Positions 1 to 8,649 of a stretch of 64,000 nt of DNA are shown piece after piece (position 1 is the first letter of the stretch; each line of letters begins with the position of its first letter). A program made the position numbers and the translations under genes. The stretch covers positions 124,001 through 188,000 of the forward strand of contig NZ_CACVAO010000001.1 of assembly GCF_902726645.1 (NCBI RefSeq), read 5' to 3'. This DNA is from Halobacillus ihumii (GTDB taxonomy: Bacteria; Bacillota; Bacilli; Bacillales; Halobacillaceae). Below the pieces are notes generated by a model that saw only the letters and a list, made by a program, of their open reading frames with translations, had not been told where the DNA came from and ran no database searches.

Positions 1-630
1 AAACATTGCTGCTAACTCATCCTTACCTGGAAAATCTTTTGCTGATTCATGAAGCCAACTGTATTCCTGATAACTCTTAGCAAATAACTTACCAAATAGC
101 GGCATAATGTTTCTGAAATAAAAATAGTAAAGTCGTTTAAATACAGGGCTCTCTGGTTGTGATGTTTCTAAACAAACTACCTTGCCGCCAGGTTTTACCA
201 CACGGTGCATTTCTTTTAATACTTGCAGGTAATCCGGTACATTTCTCAACCCGAAACCAATCGTGACATAATCAAACTGATCATCGTCAAATGGCAGTTC
301 CATAGCATTCCCATGCTCAAATTCTACATGCTTCATTTTAGATTGCAGCTTCTTTTTTATGCCAACTGAGAGCATATTCACACTAAAATCAAGGCCTACT
401 ACCTTCCCTGAAGGCCCGACCTCTTCAGCCAGCGCCATCGTCCAATCTCCAGTCCCGCAGCATACATCAAGCGTATGATCCCCTTTTGAAACGTTCATTC
501 GTTTCATGACCTCTTTACGCCATAGTCTGTGCTGTTGGAAGGAAATAATAGAATTCATACGGTCATAACGTTTGTAGATTTTCTCGAATACGTGATGAAC
601 ACGTTCTTCCTTTGTCTGTTGCTGCATCAT
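1..630 (-). CDS. menG: Demethylmenaquinone methyltransferase MenG (UbiE family), 3' end cut off
   Basis: Last step of menaquinone synthesis: SAM-dependent C-methylation of demethylmenaquinone at the membrane. The visible 210 residues begin with two adjacent Met codons and carry the class I methyltransferase motif DVCCGTGDW at residues 55-63 and the later [20 protein letters not shown] region typical of UbiE/MenG. The C-terminus lies beyond position 1, so the gene is partial here. The start ATG directly follows the hepS stop codon and has a GAGGAAGG ribosome-binding site inside the hepS end, so the two are translationally coupled. In B. subtilis the order hepS-menG-hepT is the same; hepT is expected outside the window. 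Confidence 0.93.
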   Translation of the reverse strand, partial: MMQQQTKEERVHHVFEKIYKRYDRMNSIISFQQHRLWRKEVMKRMNVSKGDHTLDVCCGTGDWTMALAEEVGPSGKVVGLDFSVNMLSVGIKKKLQSKMKHVEFEHGNAMELPFDDDQFDYVTIGFGLRNVPDYLQVLKEMHRVVKPGGKVVCLETSQPESPVFKRLYYFYFRNIMPLFGKLFAKSYQEYSWLHESAKDFPGKDELAAMF

Positions 631-1416
631 TTACCCTTCCTCTACAATGTGCTTCTCATAAAATTTGTGATGAATAGCGGTATGGATATAAGATTTTAAC
701 CAATTAAAATGAATCGGAAGCTGGGATACGGTAGCTTCTAAACGAGTGATATGTTTTTGCAGCATTTGCTCTAGACTTATCATAACTTGACCGCTTGATT
801 CCGGTTTTCTAACCAGCCTGTCTATCAGTGGAGAAAATTTACCTTCCTGATAGCTTGTCTTCTCATCAATCAGCCTTTTCGCTAACAGCCACTCTCCGGC
901 CATATCATTAATAGTCGTCTTTTGTACATACGAGGCTACTCGTTGAATTAACAAGGATTCAATTTTCTTTAAGGAGAGTAAAAACTCCTGGAACGAGTCT
1001 ACATCTTTGTAATAGAGCTCCATTTTTAATTCGTTAATTTCCTTAATCGCTCCAGCTAGCGTTCGAATCATAGGTATATCGTTAAGCTGTGATAGCAAAT
1101 AGTAATAAAGGCCACTGTAATAGTCACCAGCAAGCACAGTGAGTTGGCGTGTACGAATCGTTTCCTTCTCATCATCCTCGTCGGTCAATGTGACAAGATC
1201 ATGAGTGTCGAGAGCGATTTGAACAAGCATCGTAGTAATCACGTACTGTTCTTTTTTCACAGGAGATAGGGTTGTATGATCCATGATAGAAGACAAGATA
1301 ACCAGCTTGTCTTCATCAATAACTGGCTCTGGAATAAATTTCGCCAAAAAGGGGTGGCGAACTTGAGAGGCAATTTTTTGTTTTAATTGTTTGAGATTCA
1401 CTTCTGATGTGTTCAC
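631..1416 (-). CDS. hepS: Heptaprenyl diphosphate synthase component I (HepS)
   Basis: Small non-catalytic subunit of the two-subunit heptaprenyl diphosphate synthase that makes the C35 menaquinone side chain. At 261 residues it fits the HEPPP_synt_1 family length; it is an all-helical protein without DDxxD prenyltransferase motifs, as expected for this subunit. The start is GTG with an AGGTGAT site a few bases upstream. It is followed without gap by menG and preceded by mtrB, as in B. subtilis. Assignment rests on protein appearance plus gene order; the catalytic partner hepT is not in view. Confidence 0.88.
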   Translation of the reverse strand: MNTSEVNLKQLKQKIASQVRHPFLAKFIPEPVIDEDKLVILSSIMDHTTLSPVKKEQYVITTMLVQIALDTHDLVTLTDEDDEKETIRTRQLTVLAGDYYSGLYYYLLSQLNDIPMIRTLAGAIKEINELKMELYYKDVDSFQEFLLSLKKIESLLIQRVASYVQKTTINDMAGEWLLAKRLIDEKTSYQEGKFSPLIDRLVRKPESSGQVMISLEQMLQKHITRLEATVSQLPIHFNWLKSYIHTAIHHKFYEKHIVEEG

Positions 1417-1523
1417 CTATATCACCTGATCCCTTTCATAAACACGGTTAAAGCACATCAATTATACCATAAATCGATGCGTGAAGCTGTTGTTATGTAG
1501 GATAAGATCTAAACATGGCAAAA

Positions 1524-1748
1524 TTACTCTGCTTCTGTTGACATCTCTCCATGACGAGTTTGAATGATGGCCTTGCCCCGAACTTTAACAGCTGAGGTAT
1601 GCTCAGTAAACTGGGCAATCATTACTTCTCCACGATCTAGTTTTTCTGAATGATGGAAGCGAGTGTCTGTGCCTCTGGTCAACCCTATTACGTTCACACC
1701 GTCCTCTTCAGCTCTTATTACGAAAAAGTCATTTTCGGATGCTGTCAT
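1524..1748 (-). CDS. mtrB: Trp RNA-binding attenuation protein TRAP (MtrB)
   Basis: TRAP forms an 11-mer ring that, when loaded with tryptophan, binds GAG/UAG repeats in trp mRNA leaders and causes termination or blocks translation. The 74-residue protein has the family core [20 protein letters not shown] and [14 protein letters not shown], almost as in B. subtilis. An in-frame TTG lies directly before the ATG; the ATG is preferred because AAAGGGG lies 8 bases upstream. It follows the hup terminator, so it probably has its own promoter. The folE (mtrA) gene that precedes mtrB in the B. subtilis operon is absent. Confidence 0.95.
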   Translation of the reverse strand: MTASENDFFVIRAEEDGVNVIGLTRGTDTRFHHSEKLDRGEVMIAQFTEHTSAVKVRGKAIIQTRHGEMSTEAE

Positions 1749-1824
1749 CAATCTATCCCCTTTCTTCTAGTCATACTATCTCTTATTCCTTTTATTATGT
1801 CAAAGATTCGCTCTTTTTGCTATT

Positions 1825-1854
1825 AAAAAAAGGGTGCTAAAGTTAGCACCCTTT
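1825..1854 (-). terminator. Rho-independent terminator of hup
   Basis: A strong stem with arms at 1828-1840 and 1843-1854 (GGGTGCTAA / TTAGCACCC core) is followed on the minus strand by a run of T. It lies 17 bases after the hup stop codon. Confidence 0.9.
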
Positions 1855-1870
1855 CGGCCCTATGTAGCCA

Positions 1871-2143
1871 TTATTTAACGGCGTCTTTAAGAGCCTTGCC
1901 TGGTTTGAAAGCAGGAACTTTGCTTGCGGAAATTTCGATTTCTTCACCTGTTTGTGGGTTACGACCTTTACGAGCCGCGCGCTCACGTACTTCGAAGTTA
2001 CCGAATCCGATTAGCTGTACTTTCTCACCATCTTTTAGTGATCCCATGATAGATTCAAATACAGAGTCAACTGCTTGAGTTGCATCTTTCTTAGAAAGCT
2101 CTGCTTTTTCTGATACAGCGTTAATTAGATCAGTTTTATTCAT
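1871..2143 (-). CDS. hup: DNA-binding protein HU (HBsu)
   Basis: Histone-like nucleoid protein that binds and bends DNA as a homodimer. The 90-residue protein starts [10 protein letters not shown] and holds the beta-arm [12 protein letters not shown] region and the [19 protein letters not shown] signature. A GTG three codons upstream overlaps the Shine-Dalgarno sequence, so the ATG at 2143 is chosen; GGGAGGAGGT at 2151-2160 sits 7 bases before it, a very strong site. It is monocistronic here: own promoter, leader hairpin upstream, terminator downstream. Confidence 0.97.
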   Translation of the reverse strand: MNKTDLINAVSEKAELSKKDATQAVDSVFESIMGSLKDGEKVQLIGFGNFEVRERAARKGRNPQTGEEIEISASKVPAFKPGKALKDAVK

Positions 2144-2179
2144 GACATTCACCTCCTCCCAAGAAGGTTGCTTTCATTC

Positions 2180-2199
2180 AAGTGAAATTACTTTCACTT
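2180..2199 (-). other. Perfect 8-bp stem-loop in the hup leader
   Basis: AAGTGAAA and TTTCACTT form an 8-bp perfect stem with a 4-base loop, about 20 bases upstream of the HU ribosome-binding site. It is probably part of the untranslated leader and may protect the mRNA 5' end; that role is inferred. Confidence 0.5.
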
Positions 2200-2239
2200 A
2201 AAATGCTTATTTAACAGTCATCATGTGATGACAAGCCTT

Positions 2240-2268
2240 ATAATAAACGAGTTTGCCACATAATTCAA
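2240..2268 (-). promoter_or_regulatory. Predicted sigma-A promoter of hup
   Basis: TTGAAT (2263-2268) and TATTAT (2240-2245), 17 bases apart on the minus strand, upstream of the HU leader. This predicts a leader of about 90 bases. Confidence 0.5.
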
Positions 2269-2360
2269 TAGAGAATCGTGTATAAATCGCATAGTAAAGC
2301 GATTCTCCTAGTTTTTTAACCGTTTTTGAAGATTGCTTTCAGCAATAACGCACAAAAATT

Positions 2361-2404
2361 AAAAACCCCCTAAACCTTGTTATATCAAGGTTTAGGGAGG
2401 TTTT
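2361..2404. terminator. Bidirectional terminator-like hairpin between spoIVA and hup
   Basis: Long inverted repeat (CCCTAAACCTTG / CAAGGTTTAGGG) with A run on one side and T run on the other, so it can act on both strands. It backs up the spoIVA terminator and insulates hup. Confidence 0.8.
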
Positions 2405-2475
2405 TAGTGAAATTTACACTTTAAGATTGTATGTTGATGAAAAAATTCATCCAAGCAGATAATTTTTTTCAAAAA

Positions 2476-2506
2476 AAATTAAAAACGGCCCGCTTAGGAG
2501 CCGTTA
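2476..2506 (-). terminator. Terminator overlapping the spoIVA stop codon
   Basis: AACGGCTC pairs with GGGCCGTT (arms within 2484-2506) followed on the minus strand by a T-rich tract. The upstream arm includes the TAA stop of spoIVA. Confidence 0.75.
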
Positions 2507-3982
2507 TAGGATAATCGCAATCATTCCGCCAGATCCTTCATTGATGATTCTCTCTAGTGTATCTTTCAATTTGTACCTGGCATTTTCTGGCATAAGTGAA
2601 AGTTTTGCTTGAATCCCTTCTCTTACGATAGAGCTTAGAGATCTTCCAAAAATATCCGAATTCCAAATGGAAAGTGGATCTTCTTCAAAGTCCTGCATTA
2701 AATAACGAACAAGTTCTTCACTTTGTTTCTCTGTGCCTATAATCGGAGAGAACTCTGATTGTACATCCACTTTAACCATATGGATCGATGGAGCTACCGC
2801 TTTTAGCCTGACACCAAATCTTGAGCCTTGTCTAATGATTTCCGGTTCATCCAAGGCCATGTCCTCAAGGGTTGGTGCTGCGATTCCATATCCTGTCTGT
2901 TTAACCATTTGCAACGCATCTGCAACTTGATCGTATTCTCGCTTTGCATGCGCAAAGTCCTGCATAATTTCAAGAAGGTGGTCTTTTCCTCTAATTTCTT
3001 CTCCAACGATCTCTTTCAATACATGATCATATAAGTGTTCAGGGGCCTGCAAATCAATTTCTGCAACGCCTTCACCCAGATCCATCCCTGAAATATGGGC
3101 GCCCGTAATATGCTCATACTGGTCAAAATTTCCGATAACATGATCAACATCACGGAGCCGTTTAATATCCTGTACAGTCTCTTCAATCGCATTTTGTAAA
3201 TTATTCCGAAGCCAGTGTCTGGAATCAAGTACCATCACCCAGCTAGGTAAATTGACGTTCACCTCTAGAACAGGGAATTCAAACAAGGCTTCACGAAGTA
3301 CGTTCTGCACATCCTGCTCACGCATGCTTTCCACAGATAAGGCGAGTACTGGGATGTCATATTTCTCAGCCAGTTCCTGTCTGAGTCTTTCTGTGCTTTC
3401 ATGATGAGGCTGTGCCGAGTTTACGACCATAATAAACGGCTTACCAACTTCACGAAGCTCCTCAACGATCTTTTCCTCTGAGGCGATGTAATCTTCACGG
3501 GCAATTTCCCCGATTGTTCCATCCGTTGTGACAGCCACTCCGATCGTAGAGTGCTCCTGAATTACTTTATGTGTACCAATTTCTGCTGCTTCATGAAAAG
3601 GTATAGCCTCTTCGTACCATGGTGTATGAACCATTCTAGGTCCATGTTCATCCTCATAGCCAACTGCTCCATCTACCGCATAGCCCACACAGTCTACCAT
3701 TCTTACTCGAATGTCTAAGTGTTCATCGATATTAATTGTGGCAGCCTGATTAGGTACAAATTTAGGCTCTGTTGTCATAATTGTTTTACCGGCCGCACTC
3801 TGAGGAAGTTCATCCAGAGCTCGCTCTCTTTCCGATTCTTCTTCCATATTTGGGATGACTACAAGTTCCATGAATTTTTTTATAAACGTCGATTTTCCTG
3901 TGCGTACAGCACCGACTACCCCTAAATAAATATCTCCATTCGTCCGTTTGGAAATATCGCTAAAGATATCTACCTTCTCCAA
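2504..3982 (-). CDS. spoIVA: Stage IV sporulation protein A, spore coat morphogenetic ATPase
   Basis: SpoIVA polymerises on the forespore surface using ATP hydrolysis and forms the base layer for coat assembly and cortex formation. The protein has the Walker A motif GAVRTGKST near residue 22 and the conserved C-terminus ending in GGMIAIIL. The longest frame starts with ATG at 4018, but a TTG at 3982 with GGGAGGGG 5 bases upstream gives MEKVDIFSDI, and 492 residues, the same start and length as I recall for B. subtilis SpoIVA. A sigma-E-like promoter lies at 4033-4062. The gene stands alone, with a terminator over its stop. Confidence 0.95.
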   Translation of the reverse strand: MEKVDIFSDISKRTNGDIYLGVVGAVRTGKSTFIKKFMELVVIPNMEEESERERALDELPQSAAGKTIMTTEPKFVPNQAATINIDEHLDIRVRMVDCVGYAVDGAVGYEDEHGPRMVHTPWYEEAIPFHEAAEIGTHKVIQEHSTIGVAVTTDGTIGEIAREDYIASEEKIVEELREVGKPFIMVVNSAQPHHESTERLRQELAEKYDIPVLALSVESMREQDVQNVLREALFEFPVLEVNVNLPSWVMVLDSRHWLRNNLQNAIEETVQDIKRLRDVDHVIGNFDQYEHITGAHISGMDLGEGVAEIDLQAPEHLYDHVLKEIVGEEIRGKDHLLEIMQDFAHAKREYDQVADALQMVKQTGYGIAAPTLEDMALDEPEIIRQGSRFGVRLKAVAPSIHMVKVDVQSEFSPIIGTEKQSEELVRYLMQDFEEDPLSIWNSDIFGRSLSSIVREGIQAKLSLMPENARYKLKDTLERIINEGSGGMIAIIL

Positions 3983-4032
3983 AGGATCCCCTCCCAGATA
4001 ATATTTCACCTCATACAAGCCTGGACACTCTC

Positions 4033-4062
4033 ATTCTATGACTGGTTGCTATCGGATTATGC
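4033..4062 (-). promoter_or_regulatory. Predicted sigma-E promoter of spoIVA
   Basis: GCATAAT (4056-4062) and CATAGAAT (4033-4040) are 15 bases apart, each one mismatch from the sigma-E consensus KMATATW/CATAYAHT. Transcription would start about 45 bases before the TTG start. B. subtilis spoIVA is sigma-E dependent. Confidence 0.5.
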
Positions 4063-4177
4063 CAGATATTTTAGAAGTTATCTATATTTATTAGATGGAG
4101 GGGCGAATCATGCACAATTGATTAAGCTTGTGATAAACAAATTCACTTTTCCATGAAACGAATCTCGCAGTCATATA

Positions 4178-4602
4178 AAAGAAGCTGGGACGAATTTGAA
4201 TTAAACATAAAGTAACCCGAACTATTTTATCAAAATTAGTTCGGGTTATTTGTGTGTCAAGAAAGGACTTTCTACCATCGCTGCGTCAAAACACTTCGCT
4301 TTCCGCGGCCCTCGCGCGTAGTGGGGTCGTTCGGTGTTGGCACATGCCCCACACGATGTGGGGTAGTTCGGCGTTGAAACAGGACGTTTCGATTTTAGCC
4401 GAACTTCCTCTTTCCCCGTTTTTAACCGAACATCCTCTAAAAGACGATCTTCCTCAGGCTGTCGCCTTACGGGATCTCACCATGTACTTTAGTCCCGCAG
4501 GAGTCTCCGCATTTTGACTACGCTAATTATCCGCGTTTATACTATTCAATTTTATTGTTCGATTTTTGGCATCATTGCTTTATATATGTCCCAGCCTCTT
4601 TA
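4178..4602. repeat. Intergenic repeat element with inverted ends (GGCTGGGAC type), non-coding
   Basis: The ends are near-perfect inverted repeats, AAAGAAGCTGGGAC at 4178-4191 and GTCCCAGCCTCTTT at 4589-4602. Inside are a hairpin of CCCGAAC/GTTCGGG type (4214-4252), two imperfect direct copies of a 20-base unit at 4321-4340 and 4358-4377, and three related 12-base units ending in TCCTC at 4399-4410, 4426-4437 and 4444-4455. No transposase is encoded; the 87-codon plus-strand frame here (4254-4517) resembles no protein and is rejected. From general knowledge, intergenic elements with this terminal sequence recur in Bacillaceae and staphylococci. It fills most of the 626-base gap between yphF and spoIVA and ends a few bases from the yphF stop. 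Confidence 0.65.
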
Positions 4603-4608
4603 AGAAAA

Positions 4609-5334
4609 TTATGATGGAAGTTGAGACATAAAGATAGGCTCGCCATTTTTTATGGTATATGGTTCAGAATAGGCCGGAGCAAATGGGGCATAATCTGTAA
4701 GTAAATATCGGATGTCGTCCCCTGTAGTATAGTTGTGATCTTTATTACGTATATATTCATACAAATCTTTTCTATAATCAATGAAGAGTTTTCCACGCTC
4801 ATTAATGTAAATCGGCAGCATCTGTTGAGAATAAGGGCTATCTACGGCAGGCGGTTCGTCAAGCCCCAATGCTTCATAATCCAAGCTATAGACTCCCTTT
4901 GCAATCTGTTCCTTAAAGGGCGGGTATTTATGTTCTTGCTGATAAAACCGAACCTTTGTTTTCAATGAACGAATAGCTTCTGATGTTCGCAAATCAACCA
5001 ATTTCACTGTTGGATTCTCTTCAGGAGTGATCAATGTGTATTCATAGTTACCTCCATTGATAAATGCGGTTCCAGGTGCCTCACCGATCAGGCCTTTTTG
5101 CTGAAGTTTGCTAAAGTCTATCGGATACTTTAAGAAGATAGGAGTATCCTGGTCTTTAGTTTTAATCGGCAACAATCCTGATTCCTGCTTTTTGTACTGG
5201 TCAACAGCTTTTTGAATCGCATTTAATTGCGCCTGATTGGGCATCTGATTCTTCTCTAGCTTTGAATCTGGATATAAACAGCCTGTTAATAAAAAAGCGA
5301 TTAGAGGTATTATCATCAACTTTAAAATATTCAT
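4609..5334 (-). CDS. yphF: YphF-family lipoprotein
   Basis: Lipoprotein of unknown function, 241 residues. Met at 5334 is chosen over the longer frame because AAGGAGGTC lies just upstream; it gives a clear type II signal peptide with lipobox LLTGC (Cys19). The mature protein matches YphF by features such as LLPIKTKD and TPIFLKYPIDF and by position between spoIVA and yphE. It should be anchored on the outer face of the membrane. It overlaps no other gene; the yphE stop lies 22 bases upstream of its start, suggesting cotranscription. Confidence 0.85.
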   Translation of the reverse strand: MNILKLMIIPLIAFLLTGCLYPDSKLEKNQMPNQAQLNAIQKAVDQYKKQESGLLPIKTKDQDTPIFLKYPIDFSKLQQKGLIGEAPGTAFINGGNYEYTLITPEENPTVKLVDLRTSEAIRSLKTKVRFYQQEHKYPPFKEQIAKGVYSLDYEALGLDEPPAVDSPYSQQMLPIYINERGKLFIDYRKDLYEYIRNKDHNYTTGDDIRYLLTDYAPFAPAYSEPYTIKNGEPIFMSQLPS

Positions 5335-5356
5335 ATGGTTGACCTCCTTATTACCA

Positions 5357-5554
5357 TTATGTCGTTGGACCACTAAATACAATATACATAATTACAATTC
5401 CGCCAAAAATCATAAATAAGTAGGCGAAAATTCCAGTAATTATAGAAAACAGCCCTTTAGACTTGTAGCGACTTATGTAAATCAGTCCTATTGCAATAAA
5501 TAAAGAAAGTATTCCAGCGAACGATATGTACATCTTTAACATGGATAAAGACAT
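5357..5554 (-). CDS. yphE: YphE, DUF2768 two-helix membrane protein
   Basis: A 65-residue protein with two predicted transmembrane helices (about residues 6-24 and 34-58) ending in IVFSGPTT. The start at 5554 follows AGGAGG by 7 bases; the upstream in-frame starts lack a site. Sequence pattern and position next to yphF identify the DUF2768 family. Function unknown. Confidence 0.83.
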   Translation of the reverse strand: MSLSMLKMYISFAGILSLFIAIGLIYISRYKSKGLFSIITGIFAYLFMIFGGIVIMYIVFSGPTT

Positions 5555-5621
5555 GCTATTTCCTCCTATACTCATAAGCACTCTGAGGTATTATATCATA
5601 GGTTATCCATCGAGCGTAGAC

Positions 5622-5652
5622 AAAAAAAATCCGGAGCTTTTAAAAGCTCCGG
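5622..5652 (-). terminator. Terminator after spoVIF
   Basis: Perfect inverted repeat CCGGAGCTTTT/AAAAGCTCCGG at 5631-5652 followed on the minus strand by eight T residues. It separates the spoVIF unit from yphE-yphF. Confidence 0.92.
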
Positions 5653-5753
5653 CACGACTAAATAATTCCCCATTTAGCTCTTTCATAATAAAAGCTACGG
5701 GTTATTGTATGCGTCTTAGCAAGGGACCGCCTCCTAAAAGCGCCTACATATTA

Positions 5754-6014
5754 CTATCCTTTTAAAAATTTACTAAGCGTATTCATATCCAGAGGCATAT
5801 TTTGCTTAACAATTGCCTCCACAATTTTGTCTTCTTTTTGTTTTGAAACAGGCTTACCAGCAATAGATGATAACTGCTTGACTAATTGGCGGACTGTTTT
5901 TTCATCAGTAAAGTCAGCATGCTTTACAGAGTCCGCCACTTTATAAACATCATCGGGGTTGATGTTTGCTTTCTTTTGCAAATGATCAAAGATATTCTTC
6001 TGAAAACCGCTCAT
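5754..6014 (-). CDS. SpoVIF-family sporulation protein
   Basis: An 86-residue soluble protein of the stage VI sporulation protein F family (B. subtilis SpoVIF/YjcC), needed there for late coat assembly under GerE. Family signs are the NIFDHLQKKANINPDDV start, DEKTVRQLVKQLSSIAGKPV centre and DMNTLSKFLKG end. Start at 6014 follows GAGGAGGTC. In B. subtilis spoVIF is at another locus, so this may be a paralogue; it lies just downstream of gpsA and has its own terminator. Confidence 0.8.
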   Translation of the reverse strand: MSGFQKNIFDHLQKKANINPDDVYKVADSVKHADFTDEKTVRQLVKQLSSIAGKPVSKQKEDKIVEAIVKQNMPLDMNTLSKFLKG

Positions 6015-6073
6015 TATTTTGACCTCCTCGTGCAATTGTTTCTTGGTAGTATATGCACGAGAAGAGCGATGTG

Positions 6074-7114
6074 TTAGTTATTCATTTGATCATCTAGAAT
6101 ATTTGTTAAGTCCTCCATTTCACGACGTCGAATTCGAGTCATTAGCTGAGTCACGACATCTTTGGGATCAGCTTCTTCAAATAAGACACTGTAAATCCCA
6201 GTTGTTATCGGCATATCTACATTCTGTGTTTTGGAAAGCTGAAAAGCTGCTTTCGTTGTGCGAACTCCTTCTACAACCATGCCCATATCCTCAAGTACTT
6301 GATCCAGATTGGCTCCCTGGCCAAGTTTATAACCAGCTCGCCAATTTCGACTGTGAGAACTTGTACACGTTACGATCAAATCGCCAATTCCTGTCAGTCC
6401 TGAGAAAGTTAGAGGATTTGCACCCATAGAGGTTCCTAGTCTTGCAATTTCGGCTAGGCCCCTCGTAATTAAAGCTGCTTTAGCATTATCTCCAAATCCG
6501 AGACCATCAGAAATACCGGCACCCAGTGCAATGATATTCTTTAACGCTCCGCCGAGCTCAACACCGACCAAATCCGGTGACGTGTAAACTCTGAACTGTT
6601 CATTAATAAATAAATCCTGCACTGTGGAAGCAATGTTCAAGTCTTTAGCAGAAACCGTTACTGTAGTCGGGTGTTTTAAACTTACTTCCTCTGCATGGCT
6701 TGGACCAGAAAGGACAACAATATCATGATACAACTCTGCTGGAATTTCTTCTGATATAACTTCAGACACACGCTTATACGTCTCCGGTTCTATTCCTTTC
6801 GATGCGTGGGTAATCGTTACTTTTTGGGATAGATGAGGAATAAGCTGTTGACACACTTCACGCATTGCTTTCGTTGGTACAACAAGAATAATGTGTTTTG
6901 CATCAGACGTCACCGCAGCTAGATCCGAATATGCAGTAATATTCTCTGGAATCGTGATATCCTTTAAATATCGTTCATTTCTATGAGTCCTGTTAATTTC
7001 ATCAGCATGATCCTCGCGATGTGTCCAAAGATGAACCTCATGGCCATTATCTGCTAACACGAGGGCCAGCGCTGTTCCCCAGCTTCCTGCTCCTAATACA
7101 GCAACCTTTTCCAT
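6074..7114 (-). CDS. gpsA: NAD(P)H-dependent glycerol-3-phosphate dehydrogenase
   Basis: Reduces dihydroxyacetone phosphate to sn-glycerol 3-phosphate, the backbone for phospholipids. The 346-residue protein has the Rossmann motif GAGSWGTA at residues 8-15, GPSHAEEV in the middle and the catalytic-lysine region GGALKNIIALGAGISDG. Start ATG at 7114 follows GGGAGGAG. It lies 25 bases after der, the same order as in B. subtilis (der-gpsA-yphE-yphF-spoIVA). Confidence 0.97.
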   Translation of the reverse strand: MEKVAVLGAGSWGTALALVLADNGHEVHLWTHREDHADEINRTHRNERYLKDITIPENITAYSDLAAVTSDAKHIILVVPTKAMREVCQQLIPHLSQKVTITHASKGIEPETYKRVSEVISEEIPAELYHDIVVLSGPSHAEEVSLKHPTTVTVSAKDLNIASTVQDLFINEQFRVYTSPDLVGVELGGALKNIIALGAGISDGLGFGDNAKAALITRGLAEIARLGTSMGANPLTFSGLTGIGDLIVTCTSSHSRNWRAGYKLGQGANLDQVLEDMGMVVEGVRTTKAAFQLSKTQNVDMPITTGIYSVLFEEADPKDVVTQLMTRIRRREMEDLTNILDDQMNN

Positions 7115-7139
7115 GATTACATTCTCCTCCCGAAATTAT

Positions 7140-8450
7140 TTAACTTCTCCTTCTAGCAAAAATCTTTATAGGTGTTCCTTCGAATCCAAATGCTTCACGA
7201 ATTCGATTTTCAAGAAATCGTTCATAGGTGAAGTGCATCAATTCCGGATCATTTACAAATACCACAAAACTCGGCGGTTTTACAGCTACCTGTGTAGCAT
7301 AGAAAATTTTAAGTTTTTGTCCCTTGATCGATGGGGTCGGATTCATGGCCAGTGCATCCATAATGACTTCATTTAAAATACTGGATTGAACCCGTTTAGC
7401 ATGATTTTCGCTTGCTTCAAGTACTCTAGGTAATAAAGTATGTGTCCGCTTTTTGGTTTTAGCGGAAAGAAATACAATTTGAGCATAATCCAGAAATCTA
7501 AAGTTTGAACGGATATCATCTTCAAATTCTTTCATCGTTTTTTCGTCTGTTTCAACGGTATCCCATTTATTCACAACAATTACCACTGCTTTACCAGCTT
7601 CGTGAGCATAGCCGGCAATTTTTTTATCCTGCTCCTGGATGCCTGCCTCTGCATCAATCAATGATAAAACCACATCTGATCTTTCAATTGCTTTTAACGC
7701 ACGAATTATACTGTATTTTTCAGTAGCCTCATAAATTTTACCCCGTTTACGCATTCCCGCTGTATCAATGATCACGAAGTCTTTTCCGTCTTTCGTAAAT
7801 GGTGTGTCAATCGCATCTCGAGTCGTTCCTGCTATCTTACTTACGATAACACGATCTTGACCTAGCAAAGAATTCACTAAAGAGGACTTGCCTACATTCG
7901 GCCTGCCGATTACACTAAATCGGATAATGTCCTCATCTTCTTCTGTTTGATTGAGTTCAGGGAAGTGTTTAACCGCCGCATCCAGCAGATCACCTAAACC
8001 TAATCCATGGGTACCCGAGATCGGAAATGGCTCTCCAAACCCTAAAGAATAGAATTCATAAATATTTTCCCGCATTTCAGGATTATCAACCTTATTTACC
8101 GCCAGCACAACTGGTTTATTAGATTTAAATAAAAGTTTGGCTACTTCTTCATCAGCGCCAGTAATGCCATCTCTGCCATTAACCATAAAAATAATAACAT
8201 CAGCCTCATCAATAGCAACTTGAGCCTGAGCCCTCATCTGTACAAGCAGAGGCTCATCTCCTAGTTCAATTCCACCTGTATCAATAAGATTAAAGTTTGT
8301 AGTTAACCATTCAGCCTCAGCATATATCCGATCACGGGTAACACCCGGCGTATCTTCTACAATTGAAATTCGGTCTCCCACCAGTCGATTAAAAATAGTT
8401 GATTTCCCGACATTAGGTCGTCCGACAATTGCGATAACTGATTTTCTCAT
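7140..8450 (-). CDS. der: Ribosome biogenesis GTPase Der (EngA)
   Basis: Essential tandem GTPase that helps mature the 50S subunit. Two G domains are visible, each with GRPNVGKS (near residues 8 and 183), DTPG or DTAG and NKVD/NKWD, followed by the C-terminal KH-like domain ending in IKIFARRR. Met at 8450 is preferred over the longest frame because it gives 436 residues and the family N-terminus, with AAAGGA upstream. Confidence 0.97.
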   Translation of the reverse strand: MRKSVIAIVGRPNVGKSTIFNRLVGDRISIVEDTPGVTRDRIYAEAEWLTTNFNLIDTGGIELGDEPLLVQMRAQAQVAIDEADVIIFMVNGRDGITGADEEVAKLLFKSNKPVVLAVNKVDNPEMRENIYEFYSLGFGEPFPISGTHGLGLGDLLDAAVKHFPELNQTEEDEDIIRFSVIGRPNVGKSSLVNSLLGQDRVIVSKIAGTTRDAIDTPFTKDGKDFVIIDTAGMRKRGKIYEATEKYSIIRALKAIERSDVVLSLIDAEAGIQEQDKKIAGYAHEAGKAVVIVVNKWDTVETDEKTMKEFEDDIRSNFRFLDYAQIVFLSAKTKKRTHTLLPRVLEASENHAKRVQSSILNEVIMDALAMNPTPSIKGQKLKIFYATQVAVKPPSFVVFVNDPELMHFTYERFLENRIREAFGFEGTPIKIFARRRS

Positions 8451-8504
8451 GAAAGGATCATCCTTTCTTTCATCCAAGTTAATTTTAATATGACTTATTT
8501 CTTA

Positions 8505-8564
8505 CAAAAAAATACTGCTCTTTAATGGAGAAGCCCTTTTAGCTTCCAGCCATAAGAACAGCAG
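8505..8564 (-). terminator. Terminator downstream of yphA
   Basis: Long imperfect hairpin: outer arms CTGCTGTTCTT / AAGAGCAG and inner arms GGAAGC / GCTTCTCC, followed on the minus strand by a T run at 8506-8512. It separates yphA from der. Confidence 0.7.
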
Positions 8565-8649
8565 ACAACATCTAACTTTATTATAGTAGCAAATTCTTAA
8601 TAAATATACAATTGCTTTCTTACCATTTGCACTGAGGATGAACGGTTGT

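Larger units (their letters stand above)
2144..2503. other. Intergenic region between spoIVA and hup
   Basis: This 360-base gap holds the hup ribosome-binding site, leader hairpin and promoter at the low end, an 8-bp inverted repeat at about 2272-2309 (GAGAATCG / CGATTCTC) just upstream of the promoter, the bidirectional terminator at 2361-2404 and part of the spoIVA terminator. I see no open reading frame with a ribosome-binding site. Confidence 0.6.

Noticed and set aside
4254..4517. 87-codon plus-strand frame inside the intergenic repeat
   Set aside because: No ribosome-binding site, no resemblance to a protein, and it lies wholly within a structured repeat with inverted ends.
5603..5686. 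27-codon minus-strand frame over the spoVIF terminator
   Set aside because: No ribosome-binding site, and its codons read through the terminator stem and T run.
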